From NCBI GenBank assembly GCA_946575275.1, contig CAMNZV010000025.1:1-12598 (forward strand): a DNA stretch of 12,598 nt. The letters are read 5' to 3'. The notes below the pieces were generated by a model. That model worked only from the letters and a program-made list of their open reading frames with translations. It did not search any database and was not told the DNA's origin. Position 1 is the stretch's first letter. Every line of letters begins with the position of its first letter. The position numbers were made by a program, and so were the translations under genes. Source of the stretch: an uncultured Clostridium sp. (GTDB lineage Bacteria; Bacillota; Clostridia; Clostridiales; Clostridiaceae). This document shows, piece by piece, positions 1-8,305 of the stretch.

Positions 1-94
1 TATTAGTAAAATTTGTAAAAAATCTTAATAATTGATGCAAAGACTATTTAAAAAATTTACAATAGAAATACAATGATTTATAGGGGTGAATAAT

Positions 95-412
95 TTGAAA
101 AACAGAGAATTTAATGTTATGGCTAATATCAAAATAATAGAAAGCTTAAAAGCACAATTGATTTGTGTTATAGGAAACTTCTATAATTTATTAACAAAGG
201 GAAGTAATGTAGCTCATAATGCCATAATTGATAGTATCTCAGGGGCAATAATTATTTTATATGTTTTAGCAGAAAAATTAGGATATAATTATGTGGAAGT
301 AGACAGAACAATGAATGAGAAATTAAAGCAAGGGATAAAAGCCCAGGATGAAGTAGAGAAAAACGGAAAAAGCTTAACAAAATTAAAGGAATATATTAAC
401 AATAGGGTATAA
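95..412 (+). CDS. MazG-like family small protein
   Basis: This is a 105-residue, mostly helical protein resembling the clostridial MazG-like family (PF12643 by recollection), a distant relative of all-alpha nucleotide pyrophosphohydrolases. Recognisable parts are the N-terminal NIKIIESLKAQL helix (residues about 11-22), a hydrophobic helix AIIIILYVLAEKLGYNY-like at about 51-66, and a charged lysine-rich C-terminal tail. I cannot place the ExxE...ExxD magnesium-binding residues of true MazG enzymes in it, so NTP pyrophosphatase activity is doubtful. I chose the TTG start at 95 because AGGGGTG (82-88) lies six bases upstream; a GTG at 86 in the same frame would lie inside that ribosome binding site. 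It is 21 bp ahead of gdpP and probably cotranscribed with it. The family call is fairly secure; the function is unknown. Confidence 0.75.
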   Translation: MKNREFNVMANIKIIESLKAQLICVIGNFYNLLTKGSNVAHNAIIDSISGAIIILYVLAEKLGYNYVEVDRTMNEKLKQGIKAQDEVEKNGKSLTKLKEYINNRV

Positions 413-423
413 TAATATCTTAT

Positions 424-430
424 AGGAGGT
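424..430 (+). promoter_or_regulatory. Ribosome binding site of gdpP, unusually close to the start
   Basis: AGGAGGT is a full Shine-Dalgarno match, but only three bases separate it from the ATG at 434. Most genes in this window have six to eight. No better start lies just downstream in frame, so the ATG is kept. Confidence 0.6.
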
Positions 431-433
431 AAT

Positions 434-2380
434 ATGAATAAGCTTAAGTTATTCGATTTTTACTTAAAGCCATTTATAATAATACTAATTAGTAGTTTAT
501 TGTATTTAGATGGTTGGTATAGGTTTGTAATCCTTATACTATCATTATATTTATTAGATTGTATTATAAGGTTAAGTAAATATTGGAATAAAGATAAAGA
601 TGAAAATAACCTAACTAATACTATTAATAATTGTATTGATGAACATTTATATAATTTAATATTACCAACAGTTTTAATAAAAAATGATGGAGAAATTATT
701 TGGTATAATGATAGTTTTATTGGTATTAATAATGAAGATGAGGATTTATTAAAAAGAAATATTATGTCAATAATTAATGGAATTAATATTGATAGTATTA
801 TTAATAATGAGGTAGACCATGAACATCAAAAATTAAAAATCGGAAGTAGAATTTACGATATTGAAAAAATGCGTGTGGTTAAAAATAAATCAGACTATAT
901 TATTATATTTTTTAATGATATTAGTGAGATTCTTACTATAGAAGGTATAAATGAAGATGTTGTACTTATAGAAGTAGACAATTTAACTGATGTACTTGAA
1001 GCTACAGATGAAAATGATAGACCTTTAGTTGTAGCTGAAATTGAAAGAACCATAAATTCTTATGCACATAATAATAATGCTATGATAAGAAAATATGATA
1101 ACAACAAATATGTATTATCTGTACAAAATAAATATATTAAGGAACAGGAGCAGGATAAATTTCCTATTTTAGATGAAATATCTGCAATAAACAAGGGAAA
1201 TAAATTAGAACCAACAATTAGCATGGGTATTGGAAGGGATGGATTAACACCTCTTGATAATAATAATTTTGCAAACCTTTCTCTTGAATTAGCCTTAGGT
1301 AGAGGTGGAGATCAAGTTGTTATTAAAAATAATGATGAAATTAAATTCTATGGTGGTAACAGTAACGAAATAGAAAAAAGAACAAGAGTTAGAGCTAGAG
1401 TTGTATCAAATGCTTTAAGGGAACTTATTTATGATAGCAGTAAGGTTTATATAATGGGTCATATTAATCCTGATATGGACTGTTTTGGATCTGCATTAGC
1501 ATTATCTTCAATAGTAAGACAGATGGGTAAAAAAAGTTATATATTGCTTGGTAATGATATTAATCCAATAGAATATTTTTTTGATAGATTGGCAGAGGAT
1601 TCTTTTTATGATGATAGATTTATATCCTTAGAAAAGGCTCATGAAGAATTAGATGATGAAACCCTAACAATAGTAGTAGATGTACATAACAGAGGATATG
1701 TAGAAGATTTAGGGCTAATAGAAAGGGCGAAGAACAAGGTTATAATAGATCATCACAGAAGAAGTGCAGATATGATAAAAGGTTCCTTGTTAAACTATAT
1801 TGAAGTTTATGCTTCCTCAACCTCAGAAATGATAACAGAACTAATTCAATATATGGTTAAATCACCTAAATTAAAAAAGGTTGAGGCAGAAGGACTTTTA
1901 TCAGGAATATATATGGATACTAAAGGTTTTTCTTTTAAAACTGGAGTAAGAACATTTGAAGCAGCTTCATATTTAAGAAATGTGGGAGCTGATACTTTAG
2001 AAGTTAAAAAGATGTTTACAGATAATTTAAATGACTTTTTACTAATAGCAGAAACGATAAAATCTGCTAAAATAGATAATAGAAAAGTTGCCATAGCAGT
2101 AGCACCTAAAAATGTAGATACAGTTATAGTTGCAAAGGCAGCAGATGAATTATTAAATATTTCAGGAATTTTAGTAAGTTTTGTTATAGCAGATATTAAT
2201 GGAGAAATATGTATAAGTGGTAGATCTTCAGGAGATATTAATGTTCAAGTGGTGCTTGAGGCATTAGGCGGTGGAGGTCACATGAATATTGCAGGAACAA
2301 AGATAATAGGAGTTCCAATTTATAATGTAATAAGAAAATTAGAAGAAGCAATACAAAAATATTTAAAGGTTGGTGAATAA
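434..2380 (+). CDS. gdpP: Cyclic-di-AMP phosphodiesterase GdpP (DHH/DHHA1 family)
   Basis: This 648-residue membrane protein hydrolyses c-di-AMP to pApA, controlling a second messenger tied to potassium, osmotic and cell-wall homeostasis. Visible order: two hydrophobic segments (about 11-25 and 28-46), a PAS-like domain (about 65-165), a degenerate GGDEF domain (about 170-305, ending in the family-typical [11 protein letters not shown] and lacking a GGDEF motif), then DHH and DHHA1 domains. Metal-site motifs are intact: H343-x3-D347-x-D349, D416-V-H418, D439-H440-H441 and D495 in YMDTKGF. The DHHA1 signature GGGGH is at 612-616. The length is close to B. subtilis GdpP (YybT). The stop is followed after one base by the rplI start, which argues for translational coupling. 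In relatives the PAS domain binds heme and the DHH domain is inhibited by ppGpp; neither can be tested from this sequence. Confidence 0.95.
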   Translation: MNKLKLFDFYLKPFIIILISSLLYLDGWYRFVILILSLYLLDCIIRLSKYWNKDKDENNLTNTINNCIDEHLYNLILPTVLIKNDGEIIWYNDSFIGINNEDEDLLKRNIMSIINGINIDSIINNEVDHEHQKLKIGSRIYDIEKMRVVKNKSDYIIIFFNDISEILTIEGINEDVVLIEVDNLTDVLEATDENDRPLVVAEIERTINSYAHNNNAMIRKYDNNKYVLSVQNKYIKEQEQDKFPILDEISAINKGNKLEPTISMGIGRDGLTPLDNNNFANLSLELALGRGGDQVVIKNNDEIKFYGGNSNEIEKRTRVRARVVSNALRELIYDSSKVYIMGHINPDMDCFGSALALSSIVRQMGKKSYILLGNDINPIEYFFDRLAEDSFYDDRFISLEKAHEELDDETLTIVVDVHNRGYVEDLGLIERAKNKVIIDHHRRSADMIKGSLLNYIEVYASSTSEMITELIQYMVKSPKLKKVEAEGLLSGIYMDTKGFSFKTGVRTFEAASYLRNVGADTLEVKKMFTDNLNDFLLIAETIKSAKIDNRKVAIAVAPKNVDTVIVAKAADELLNISGILVSFVIADINGEICISGRSSGDINVQVVLEALGGGGHMNIAGTKIIGVPIYNVIRKLEEAIQKYLKVGE

Positions 2381-2381
2381 C

Positions 2382-2828
2382 ATGAAGGTAATATTATTAC
2401 AAGATGTAAAGAAAATAGGTAAAAAGGGAGAGGTTATAGAGGCCTCTGATGGATATGCAAGAAACTTTTTATTTCCCAGGAAATTAGCACAAGAAGCTAC
2501 AGAATCTAATTTACATATACTTAATAATAAAAAAGAAAATGATAGAAAGCAAAAGTTAAAGGAAATAGAAGAAGCTCAAAAAATAGCAAATGAATTAATG
2601 GGAAAAGAAATAAAAATAAGTTCAAAGACTGGTGAAGGTGGAAAGCTTTTTGGTGCAATAACAAGTAAAGATGTATCAGAATTAATTAACACTCAATTTA
2701 AGGTTAAAGTAGATAAAAAGAAAATTGTTATGGATACAATTAAACTAGCAGGTGGATATGAAATTGAAGTGAAATTATATCCTGAAGTATCTACTAAAAT
2801 GAGGGTTATAGTAACTTCGGAAAATTAA
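2382..2828 (+). CDS. rplI: 50S ribosomal protein bL9
   Basis: At 148 residues this matches the usual bL9 length. bL9 binds 23S rRNA near the L1 stalk and extends away from the ribosome; its loss affects frame maintenance in other bacteria. The N-terminal rRNA-binding domain carries the conserved signature: [18 protein letters not shown], then [14 protein letters not shown] at about residues 23-36. A long charged connecting helix (about 40-75) follows, then a C-terminal domain with [13 protein letters not shown]. The ATG at 2382 is preferred over an in-frame TTG at 2370 inside gdpP, because GGTGA (2372-2376) sits five bases before the ATG and the ATG gives the canonical MKVILL start. The ribosome binding site lies inside the end of gdpP, so expression is probably coupled. 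Confidence 0.97.
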   Translation: MKVILLQDVKKIGKKGEVIEASDGYARNFLFPRKLAQEATESNLHILNNKKENDRKQKLKEIEEAQKIANELMGKEIKISSKTGEGGKLFGAITSKDVSELINTQFKVKVDKKKIVMDTIKLAGGYEIEVKLYPEVSTKMRVIVTSEN

Positions 2829-2840
2829 GGAGGAATATAT

Positions 2841-4739
2841 TTGGATTTTCAAGATGAATTGAGTTTTTTGAAAGAAGTATCTAAGGGTAATCTTTCACAA
2901 GAATCAAAGGTAGATGTTTTATATGACATTTTAAATAATATATTAGATCAAGGGGCAGTTAGAGCAAGGACAGTTAAGTTTAAATTACAAAAGTATGTAA
3001 AATCAAAGAAGATTAATGAGCGAGTATATGCATTGCTAATGATTGCATCAGATGGGCAAGGAAACATTATAGTACCAACTGACGATTTAGTAGACATATA
3101 TTTAGAAGAGGTAGTTGATTGGATAGCAGATGAAATTGCTAGAAAATATGTTCAAAATGACATCGAAAGTAAAGTTGAACAATCAATTATTGAAAAACAA
3201 GAAAAATATGTTGATGAAGTAAGACTTTCTGTAATAAAAAAACAGAGGGGAACTGAAAATAATAAAACAAGAAAAAGATATGATGATTTAGTAAAGTTAG
3301 ATAAAAAGGTAACTAATAAAAATATTATGAGTTTTTTAAGACCAGATAAGTTTGAAGAGGTAGTAGGTCAAGAAAGAGCTATACAATCATTGTTATCTAA
3401 GTTATCTTCACCATATCCTCAGCATGTTATATTATATGGACCTCCAGGAGTTGGGAAGACAACAGCAGCAAGACTTGCTTTAGAGGAAATTAAAAAACTA
3501 AAGTTTACACCATTTAATGGAGAATCAAAGTTTATTGAAGTAGATGGAACAACCTTAAGATGGGACCCTAGGGAAATTACAAATCCATTATTGGGTTCAG
3601 TTCATGATCCTATATATCAAGGTAGTAAAAGAGACTTGGCTGAAATAGGTGTTCCAGAACCAAAGCCAGGATTGGTTACAGAGGCACATGGTGGAATATT
3701 ATTTATTGATGAAATTGGAGAGTTAGATACAATTCTTCAAAATAAATTATTAAAGGTATTAGAAGATAAGAGAGTGGAATTCTCATCATCATATTATGAT
3801 CCTGATGATGAATCTACACCTTTATATATAAAATATTTATTTGATAATGGTGCACCAGCAGATTTTGTTTTAATTGGAGCTACAACAAGAGAACCAAGTG
3901 AAATAAATCCTGCATTAAGATCAAGATGTACTGAAGTATATTTTGAGCCATTATCAAATGTTGATATTCAAAATATAATAACTAATGCAGCGGATAAACT
4001 AAATGTAAAGCTAGAAGATGGAGTTAGTGAATATATAAGTAGATATACCTTTGAGGGTAGAAGAGCTGTAAATATATTATCAGATGCCTATGGTTATGCT
4101 TTATATAGCAAAAAGAGAATAAAGACTACTGGATTTACAATAAAACTAAGTGATGTTGAAAAAATAATTTCAATTGGAAGATATTCACCTTATGAAATAA
4201 ATGATAAAAATAATACAGAAGAAATTGGTCATATTTATGGTTTGGGTGTAAGTGGATTTATGGGATCGACCTTGGAAATAGAAGCTTCAGTATTTAAGGC
4301 AAATAAAAAGGGTGCTGGAGTTGTAAGATTTAATGAAACAGCAGGTTCAATGGCAAAGGATTCTGTTTATAATGCAGCCTCAGTTATTAGAAAAATTACT
4401 GATAAGGATATTAAGGATTATGACGTACATGTTAATGTAATTGGTGGTGGAAAGATAGATGGACCTTCAGCAGGAGCTGCAATTACAGCATGTATAATAA
4501 GTGCATTATTAGAAAAACCTATAAGACAGGATGTGGCAGTTACAGGTGAAATATCCTTAAGAGGAAAGATAAAACCTGTAGGTGGAATATTTGAAAAGGT
4601 ATATGGTGCAAGAAGGAAGGGTATAAAACAAGTTTTTGTTCCAAAGGATAATGAAAAGGAAATACCATCTGGTCTTAAAGATATAAAAGTTGATGCAATT
4701 TCAGATATTGAGGAACTATTAAAACAAGTATTAAAATAG
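2841..4739 (+). CDS. lonC: Lon-family ATP-dependent protease LonC
   Basis: This 632-residue protein fuses an AAA+ ATPase to a C-terminal Lon (S16) serine protease, and lacks the substrate-binding LON domain of classical Lon. An N-terminal helical region (about 1-165) precedes Walker A GPPGVGKTT (200-208), Walker B with D290-E291 in FIDEIGE, and a sensor/arginine-finger stretch reading GATTREPSEINPALRSRC. The catalytic serine is S543 in DGPSAGA. K586 lies exactly 43 residues later, the spacing of the S679/K722 dyad in E. coli Lon, so the protease should be active. It fits the LonC group described from clostridial endospore formers, related to forespore LonB of B. subtilis. The TTG start is supported by AAGGAGG (2827-2833) seven bases upstream, overlapping the rplI stop. 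No sporulation promoter is evident, so it is probably read with its neighbours. Confidence 0.9.
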   Translation: MDFQDELSFLKEVSKGNLSQESKVDVLYDILNNILDQGAVRARTVKFKLQKYVKSKKINERVYALLMIASDGQGNIIVPTDDLVDIYLEEVVDWIADEIARKYVQNDIESKVEQSIIEKQEKYVDEVRLSVIKKQRGTENNKTRKRYDDLVKLDKKVTNKNIMSFLRPDKFEEVVGQERAIQSLLSKLSSPYPQHVILYGPPGVGKTTAARLALEEIKKLKFTPFNGESKFIEVDGTTLRWDPREITNPLLGSVHDPIYQGSKRDLAEIGVPEPKPGLVTEAHGGILFIDEIGELDTILQNKLLKVLEDKRVEFSSSYYDPDDESTPLYIKYLFDNGAPADFVLIGATTREPSEINPALRSRCTEVYFEPLSNVDIQNIITNAADKLNVKLEDGVSEYISRYTFEGRRAVNILSDAYGYALYSKKRIKTTGFTIKLSDVEKIISIGRYSPYEINDKNNTEEIGHIYGLGVSGFMGSTLEIEASVFKANKKGAGVVRFNETAGSMAKDSVYNAASVIRKITDKDIKDYDVHVNVIGGGKIDGPSAGAAITACIISALLEKPIRQDVAVTGEISLRGKIKPVGGIFEKVYGARRKGIKQVFVPKDNEKEIPSGLKDIKVDAISDIEELLKQVLK

Positions 4740-4754
4740 GAAGGAGAGTTTTAA

Positions 4755-6086
4755 ATGGACGCTCCAATAATGAGAAGTTTACCTCAAAGTTTAGAGGCAG
4801 AGCAATCAGTAATTGGTTCTATGATAATAGATAAGAATGCAATTATTAAAGCAACAGAAAAACTTAAAGAAGAGGATTTTTATAGAGATGGACACAAGGT
4901 AATTTTCAAAGCTATTTATGAAATGCTAAAAAATGACAATCCGGTTGATTTAGTTACTTTATTAGAATATTTAAAATCTAATGAGCAGCTTGAAAAGGCT
5001 GGTGGAGTTACCTATATTACAGAGCTTAGTTCATCAATTGCAACTACTGCAAATTTAGGGGCATATATAAAGATTGTTGAGGAAAAGGCAATACTTAGAA
5101 AGCTAATAAAGGCATCTACAAAGATTATAGAAGATAGCTATAATAGACAAGGTGAGGTTGAAAATGTATTAGATGGTGCTGAAAAGAAAATATTTGATAT
5201 AGCAGAAAAAAGAAATACCAGTGATTTTGAACCTTTAAATCAAGTTTTGGAAAGAGGCTTTCTTGAAATAGAAAGGCTCTTTAACAACAAAGGTGATATT
5301 ACAGGAGTATCTTCTGGAATTAAAGATCTAGATGCAAAAACATCAGGCTTTCAAAAAGGAGATATGGTATTAATTGCTGCCAGACCATCAATGGGAAAAA
5401 CCACCTTTGCACTAAACATAGCAGAACATGCAGCTCTTAGAGAGGGAAAAAGTGTAGTAATATTTTCTCTTGAAATGTCTAAGGAACAATTAGCTTATAA
5501 ATTGCTATGTTCTGAAGCAAATGTTGACTTGCTTAAACTTAGAACAGGAACTTTAGATGATAAAGATTGGGAAAGCATAGCAAGGGCAACAGGGCCATTA
5601 TCTAAGGCTAAAATATACATAGATGATACTGCAGGGGTTTCAGTTATGGAAATGAGATCTAAATGCAGAAAACTTAAAATGGAATATGGTATTGATATGA
5701 TATTAATTGATTATCTACAGTTAATGTCTGGAAGTAATACGGAAAGTAGGCAACAAGAGGTTTCTGAAATTTCAAGATCTATTAAAGCTCTTGCAAAGGA
5801 AATGGAGTGTCCTGTTATAGCTCTATCACAGTTATCTCGTGCACCAGAACAAAGAACTGACCATAGACCTATGTTATCAGATTTAAGAGAATCAGGATCA
5901 ATAGAGCAGGATGCAGATGTTGTTATGTTTTTATATAGAGATGAGTATTATAATAAGGAAACAGAAGAAAAGAATATTGCAGAATGTATTTTAGCAAAAC
6001 AAAGAAATGGTCCAGTTGGAACTGTAAAGATGGCATTCATTGGAAATCTTAGTAAATTTGCTGATTTAGAATTAGTTTATAATTAA
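4755..6086 (+). CDS. dnaB: Replicative DNA helicase DnaB
   Basis: This 443-residue protein is the hexameric helicase that unwinds DNA at the replication fork and binds DnaG primase (called DnaC in B. subtilis). The DnaB N-terminal helical domain covers about 8-108 (SLEAEQSVIGSMIID onward), followed by a linker helix region and the RecA-like motor from about 180. Motor motifs: Walker A ARPSMGKTT with K215, the SLEM motif with putative catalytic E240, the LIDYLQLM strand with D319, the DNA-binding region around SQLSRAPEQR and DLRESGSIEQDADVV, and the KQR arginine-finger motif at 415-417. Length is normal and there is no intein insertion. The ribosome binding site AAGGAG lies just upstream, and the gene is 15 bp from lonC, consistent with one operon. 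The rplI-dnaB neighbourhood is typical of Firmicutes. Confidence 0.97.
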   Translation: MDAPIMRSLPQSLEAEQSVIGSMIIDKNAIIKATEKLKEEDFYRDGHKVIFKAIYEMLKNDNPVDLVTLLEYLKSNEQLEKAGGVTYITELSSSIATTANLGAYIKIVEEKAILRKLIKASTKIIEDSYNRQGEVENVLDGAEKKIFDIAEKRNTSDFEPLNQVLERGFLEIERLFNNKGDITGVSSGIKDLDAKTSGFQKGDMVLIAARPSMGKTTFALNIAEHAALREGKSVVIFSLEMSKEQLAYKLLCSEANVDLLKLRTGTLDDKDWESIARATGPLSKAKIYIDDTAGVSVMEMRSKCRKLKMEYGIDMILIDYLQLMSGSNTESRQQEVSEISRSIKALAKEMECPVIALSQLSRAPEQRTDHRPMLSDLRESGSIEQDADVVMFLYRDEYYNKETEEKNIAECILAKQRNGPVGTVKMAFIGNLSKFADLELVYN

Positions 6087-6109
6087 AATATATTAGGGGG
6101 AATTTTTTA

Positions 6110-6910
6110 ATGTCAAAGAAAATAGGATTTATTGGTTGTGGAAATATGGGTAATGCAATGGTTTCAGGATTGATTTCTTCAGGATTTAGAAAACCAGAGG
6201 AAATTATTGTGTCAACTGGTACAGAAGAATCAGCAACAAAAATACATAGCAAGCTAAAAGTTAACACAACAACAATTAATAATGAAGTTGCTAGAGTATC
6301 TGATATAATAATACTTGCAGTAAAACCAAATATGTATAAGAAAATAATTGATGAAATAAAAGAAGATATTGATAATAAAAAGATAATTATAACAATAGCT
6401 GCTGGAATTTCAATAGAAAATATGGAATACTGGCTTGGTGAGGGCTACAAGATAGTTAGAACTATGCCAAATACACCTGCTCTTGTTTCAGAAGCTATGT
6501 CAGCTGTATGTGCTAATTCTTTTGTAAGTGAAGAGGAATTAAAGTTTGTATTTGATATATACAATAGCTTTGGTAAAAGTGTAGAATTACCAGAAAAGGA
6601 CTTCCATGGCTTCACTGCTTTATGTGGTTCATCACCAGCTTATGTATTTATGATAATTGAAGCTATGGCAGATGGTGCTGTAAAGCTTGGTATACCAAGA
6701 TCAAAGGCTTATTATATGGCAGCTCAAAGCTTAATTGGTTCAGCTAAAATGGTTATAGAAACAGGAAAACATCCTGGAGAATTAAAGGATATGGTTTGTT
6801 CACCTGCTGGAACTACAATTGATGCTGTAGCAGTTTTAGAAGAAAAGGGTATAAGAAGTGCAATTATTCAGGCTATGGATAAATGTGCTGAGAAATCTAA
6901 AAAAATGTAG
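6110..6910 (+). CDS. proC: Pyrroline-5-carboxylate reductase
   Basis: This 266-residue cytosolic enzyme reduces 1-pyrroline-5-carboxylate to L-proline with NAD(P)H, the last step of proline synthesis. The N-terminal Rossmann fold has IGFIGCGNMGNAM (5-17) with G9-x-G11-x2-G14. TMPNTPALV starts at 118. The family signature ALCGSSPAYVFMIIEAMADG starts at 170, and the C-terminal helical domain includes SPAGTTIDAVAVLEEKGIR. AGGGGGA (6095-6101) gives an eight-base spacing to the ATG. It follows dnaB by 23 bp with no terminator or promoter in between, and is the last gene before the strong hairpin at 6922-6965, so it appears to close the operon. I see no functional reason for the link to dnaB other than shared transcription. 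Confidence 0.96.
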   Translation: MSKKIGFIGCGNMGNAMVSGLISSGFRKPEEIIVSTGTEESATKIHSKLKVNTTTINNEVARVSDIIILAVKPNMYKKIIDEIKEDIDNKKIIITIAAGISIENMEYWLGEGYKIVRTMPNTPALVSEAMSAVCANSFVSEEELKFVFDIYNSFGKSVELPEKDFHGFTALCGSSPAYVFMIIEAMADGAVKLGIPRSKAYYMAAQSLIGSAKMVIETGKHPGELKDMVCSPAGTTIDAVAVLEEKGIRSAIIQAMDKCAEKSKKM

Positions 6911-6921
6911 TAATTTAAAAT

Positions 6922-6965
6922 AAAATGAACCCTATAGAATAGAAATGTTTTATAGGGTTCATTTT
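6922..6965. terminator. Two-way intrinsic terminator between proC and malic enzyme
   Basis: A perfect 15-bp stem (6922-6936 with 6951-6965) encloses a 14-base loop. The arms begin with AAAA and end with TTTT, so both strands read as a hairpin followed by a U-run. It lies 11 bases after the proC stop and 19 bases beyond the malic enzyme stop, and should end both convergent transcripts. Confidence 0.9.
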
Positions 6966-6984
6966 TGCACAATCCTTTAAAATA

Positions 6985-8154
6985 TTATTTAGTAACACCA
7001 CTTTTTACAGCAGCATTATAAACAGCTTTAGCAACCATTTTCTGAACATTTAAGTCAAAGGCTTTAGGGATAATATTTGATGCTGTTATATCTTTATCAT
7101 CAATGGCATTTGCAATAGCATAGGCTGCTGCAACCTTCATTTCCTCATTTATTTCTTTTGCTCTAGAATCTAATGCACCTCTAAATATACCAGGAAAGGC
7201 TAATACATTATTTATTTGGTTTGGAAAATCAGAGCGTCCAGTTCCAACAACCTTTGCACCAGCTTCTAATGCATCCTCTGGAAATATTTCTGGTGTAGGA
7301 TTTGCCATAGCAAATATAATTGAATCTTTATTCATAGAAGCTACCATTTCCTTTGAAACTATGTTTGGTGCAGATACACCAATAAATACATCTGCCATCT
7401 TTATGGCATCCTTTAATGTGCCAGTTTCTTTATTTGGATTAGTTATTTTAGCCAATTCCTTTAAGTTGTCATTTTGAAGGTTAGCCCCTTCATGGATAAC
7501 ACCATTAATATCACACATAACAATATTTTTAACACCAGATGAAAGTAATAATTTGCAAATTGCAGTTCCAGCAGAACCAGCACCATTAATTATAATTTTA
7601 AGATCACTTAATTCTTTTTTAACTACTTTTAGGGCATTAATTATACCTGATAAGACTACAATTGCAGTACCATGTTGATCATCATGAAATACAGGAATGT
7701 TAAGTCTTTCTTTAAGTCTTTTTTCAATTTCAAAACATCTTGGAGCAGCAATATCTTCTAAGTTTATACCACCAAGAGAAGGAGCTATGTTACAAATTGT
7801 TTCAATTATTTCATCTGTGTCTTTAGTATCTAAGACAATTGGATAAGCATCTACATCAGCAAATTCTTTAAACAACACGCATTTTCCTTCCATTACAGGT
7901 AATGAGGCAAGAGGACCTATATCCCCAAGACCAAGAACAGCAGTTCCATCAGAAATTACAGCTACGTTATTCCACTTTCTAGTATATATATAGGCTTTAT
8001 CTGGATCCTTATGTATTTCCCTGCAAGGTTCAGCAACTCCAGGAGTGTATGCAAGACTTAAATCTTCTGCATTATTTATTTTTGATCTGGATGTTACTTC
8101 AATTTTACCTTTTAAGTTTTCATGAAGTTTTAAGGATTCTTCATATACGTTCAT
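6985..8154 (-). CDS. NAD(P)-dependent malic enzyme (malate dehydrogenase, oxaloacetate-decarboxylating)
   Basis: This 389-residue enzyme belongs to the short bacterial malic enzyme group and converts malate to pyruvate and CO2 with reduction of NAD(P). The N-terminal catalytic domain shows YTPGVAEPC with Y36, [13 protein letters not shown] (68-80), EGK with K91, the metal-site region E133-D134, and FHDDQHGTA (157-164) with D158/D159. The Rossmann domain follows with [10 protein letters not shown] (189-198; G191-x-G193-x2-G196) and ends with ANPTPEIFP and [11 protein letters not shown] motifs. No C-terminal phosphotransacetylase-like domain is attached, unlike the long proteobacterial form. 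AGAGGTG (8160-8166, minus strand) precedes the ATG by five bases. It is transcribed alone, divergently from purA and convergently with proC. Cofactor preference cannot be decided by eye, so I give no gene symbol. Confidence 0.94.
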   Translation of the reverse strand: MNVYEESLKLHENLKGKIEVTSRSKINNAEDLSLAYTPGVAEPCREIHKDPDKAYIYTRKWNNVAVISDGTAVLGLGDIGPLASLPVMEGKCVLFKEFADVDAYPIVLDTKDTDEIIETICNIAPSLGGINLEDIAAPRCFEIEKRLKERLNIPVFHDDQHGTAIVVLSGIINALKVVKKELSDLKIIINGAGSAGTAICKLLLSSGVKNIVMCDINGVIHEGANLQNDNLKELAKITNPNKETGTLKDAIKMADVFIGVSAPNIVSKEMVASMNKDSIIFAMANPTPEIFPEDALEAGAKVVGTGRSDFPNQINNVLAFPGIFRGALDSRAKEINEEMKVAAAYAIANAIDDKDITASNIIPKAFDLNVQKMVAKAVYNAAVKSGVTK

Positions 8155-8192
8155 TAAAACACCTCTTTTTAATTATTTTCAGACATACTAAC

Positions 8193-8221
8193 ATTATACG
8201 AATTATTAATGTATTATGCAA
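8193..8221 (-). promoter_or_regulatory. Candidate promoter of the malic enzyme gene
   Basis: On the minus strand a perfect -10 box TATAAT (8193-8198) follows a weak -35 TTGCAT (8216-8221) after 17 bases. Transcription would start near 8186, giving a leader of about 30 bases. The -10 overlaps an imperfect inverted repeat (8191-8212) that could be an operator. Confidence 0.5.
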
Positions 8222-8240
8222 AAAAATATTCGAGTTTATG

Positions 8241-8269
8241 TTGACCTATTCACTTCACTTTGTTAGTAT
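8241..8269 (+). promoter_or_regulatory. Sigma-A-type promoter of purA
   Basis: TTGACC (8241-8246) and TAGTAT (8264-8269) are 17 bases apart, with TGT directly before the -10 forming an extended -10 element. The predicted start is near 8276, leaving a leader of about 30 bases ending in AAGGAGGA (8291-8298). The short leader has no room for a purine riboswitch, and I saw no such fold. Confidence 0.65.
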
Positions 8270-8305
8270 AAAATATGTAGAGAATACATTAAGGAGGAAA
8301 TTTGT

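Noticed and set aside
32-74. Possible promoter ahead of the MazG-like gene (TTGATG at 32, TACAAT at 58 or 69)
   Set aside because: The TTGATG/TACAAT(58) pair has a 20-base spacer. TACAAT at 69 pairs only with a weak TTTAAA at 47 (16-base spacer) and would put the transcript start almost on the ribosome binding site. The operon may also continue from genes left of the window.
1846-2094. Minus-strand open frame of 82 codons inside gdpP
   Set aside because: It lies fully antisense to the conserved DHH/DHHA1 region, has no recognisable domain, and is a shadow of the AT-rich codon pattern.
2370-2381. Upstream TTG start for rplI
   Set aside because: It lies within the end of gdpP, lacks a well-placed ribosome binding site, and would add four residues before the canonical MKVILL start of bL9.
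6049-6267. Minus-strand open frame of 72 codons over the dnaB-proC junction
   Set aside because: It is antisense to the conserved ProC Rossmann fold and the end of DnaB, with no family resemblance.
8155-8305. Possible purine or other riboswitch before purA
   Set aside because: The predicted purA leader is only about 30 bases, and I saw no paired stems or conserved riboswitch core in the divergent region.
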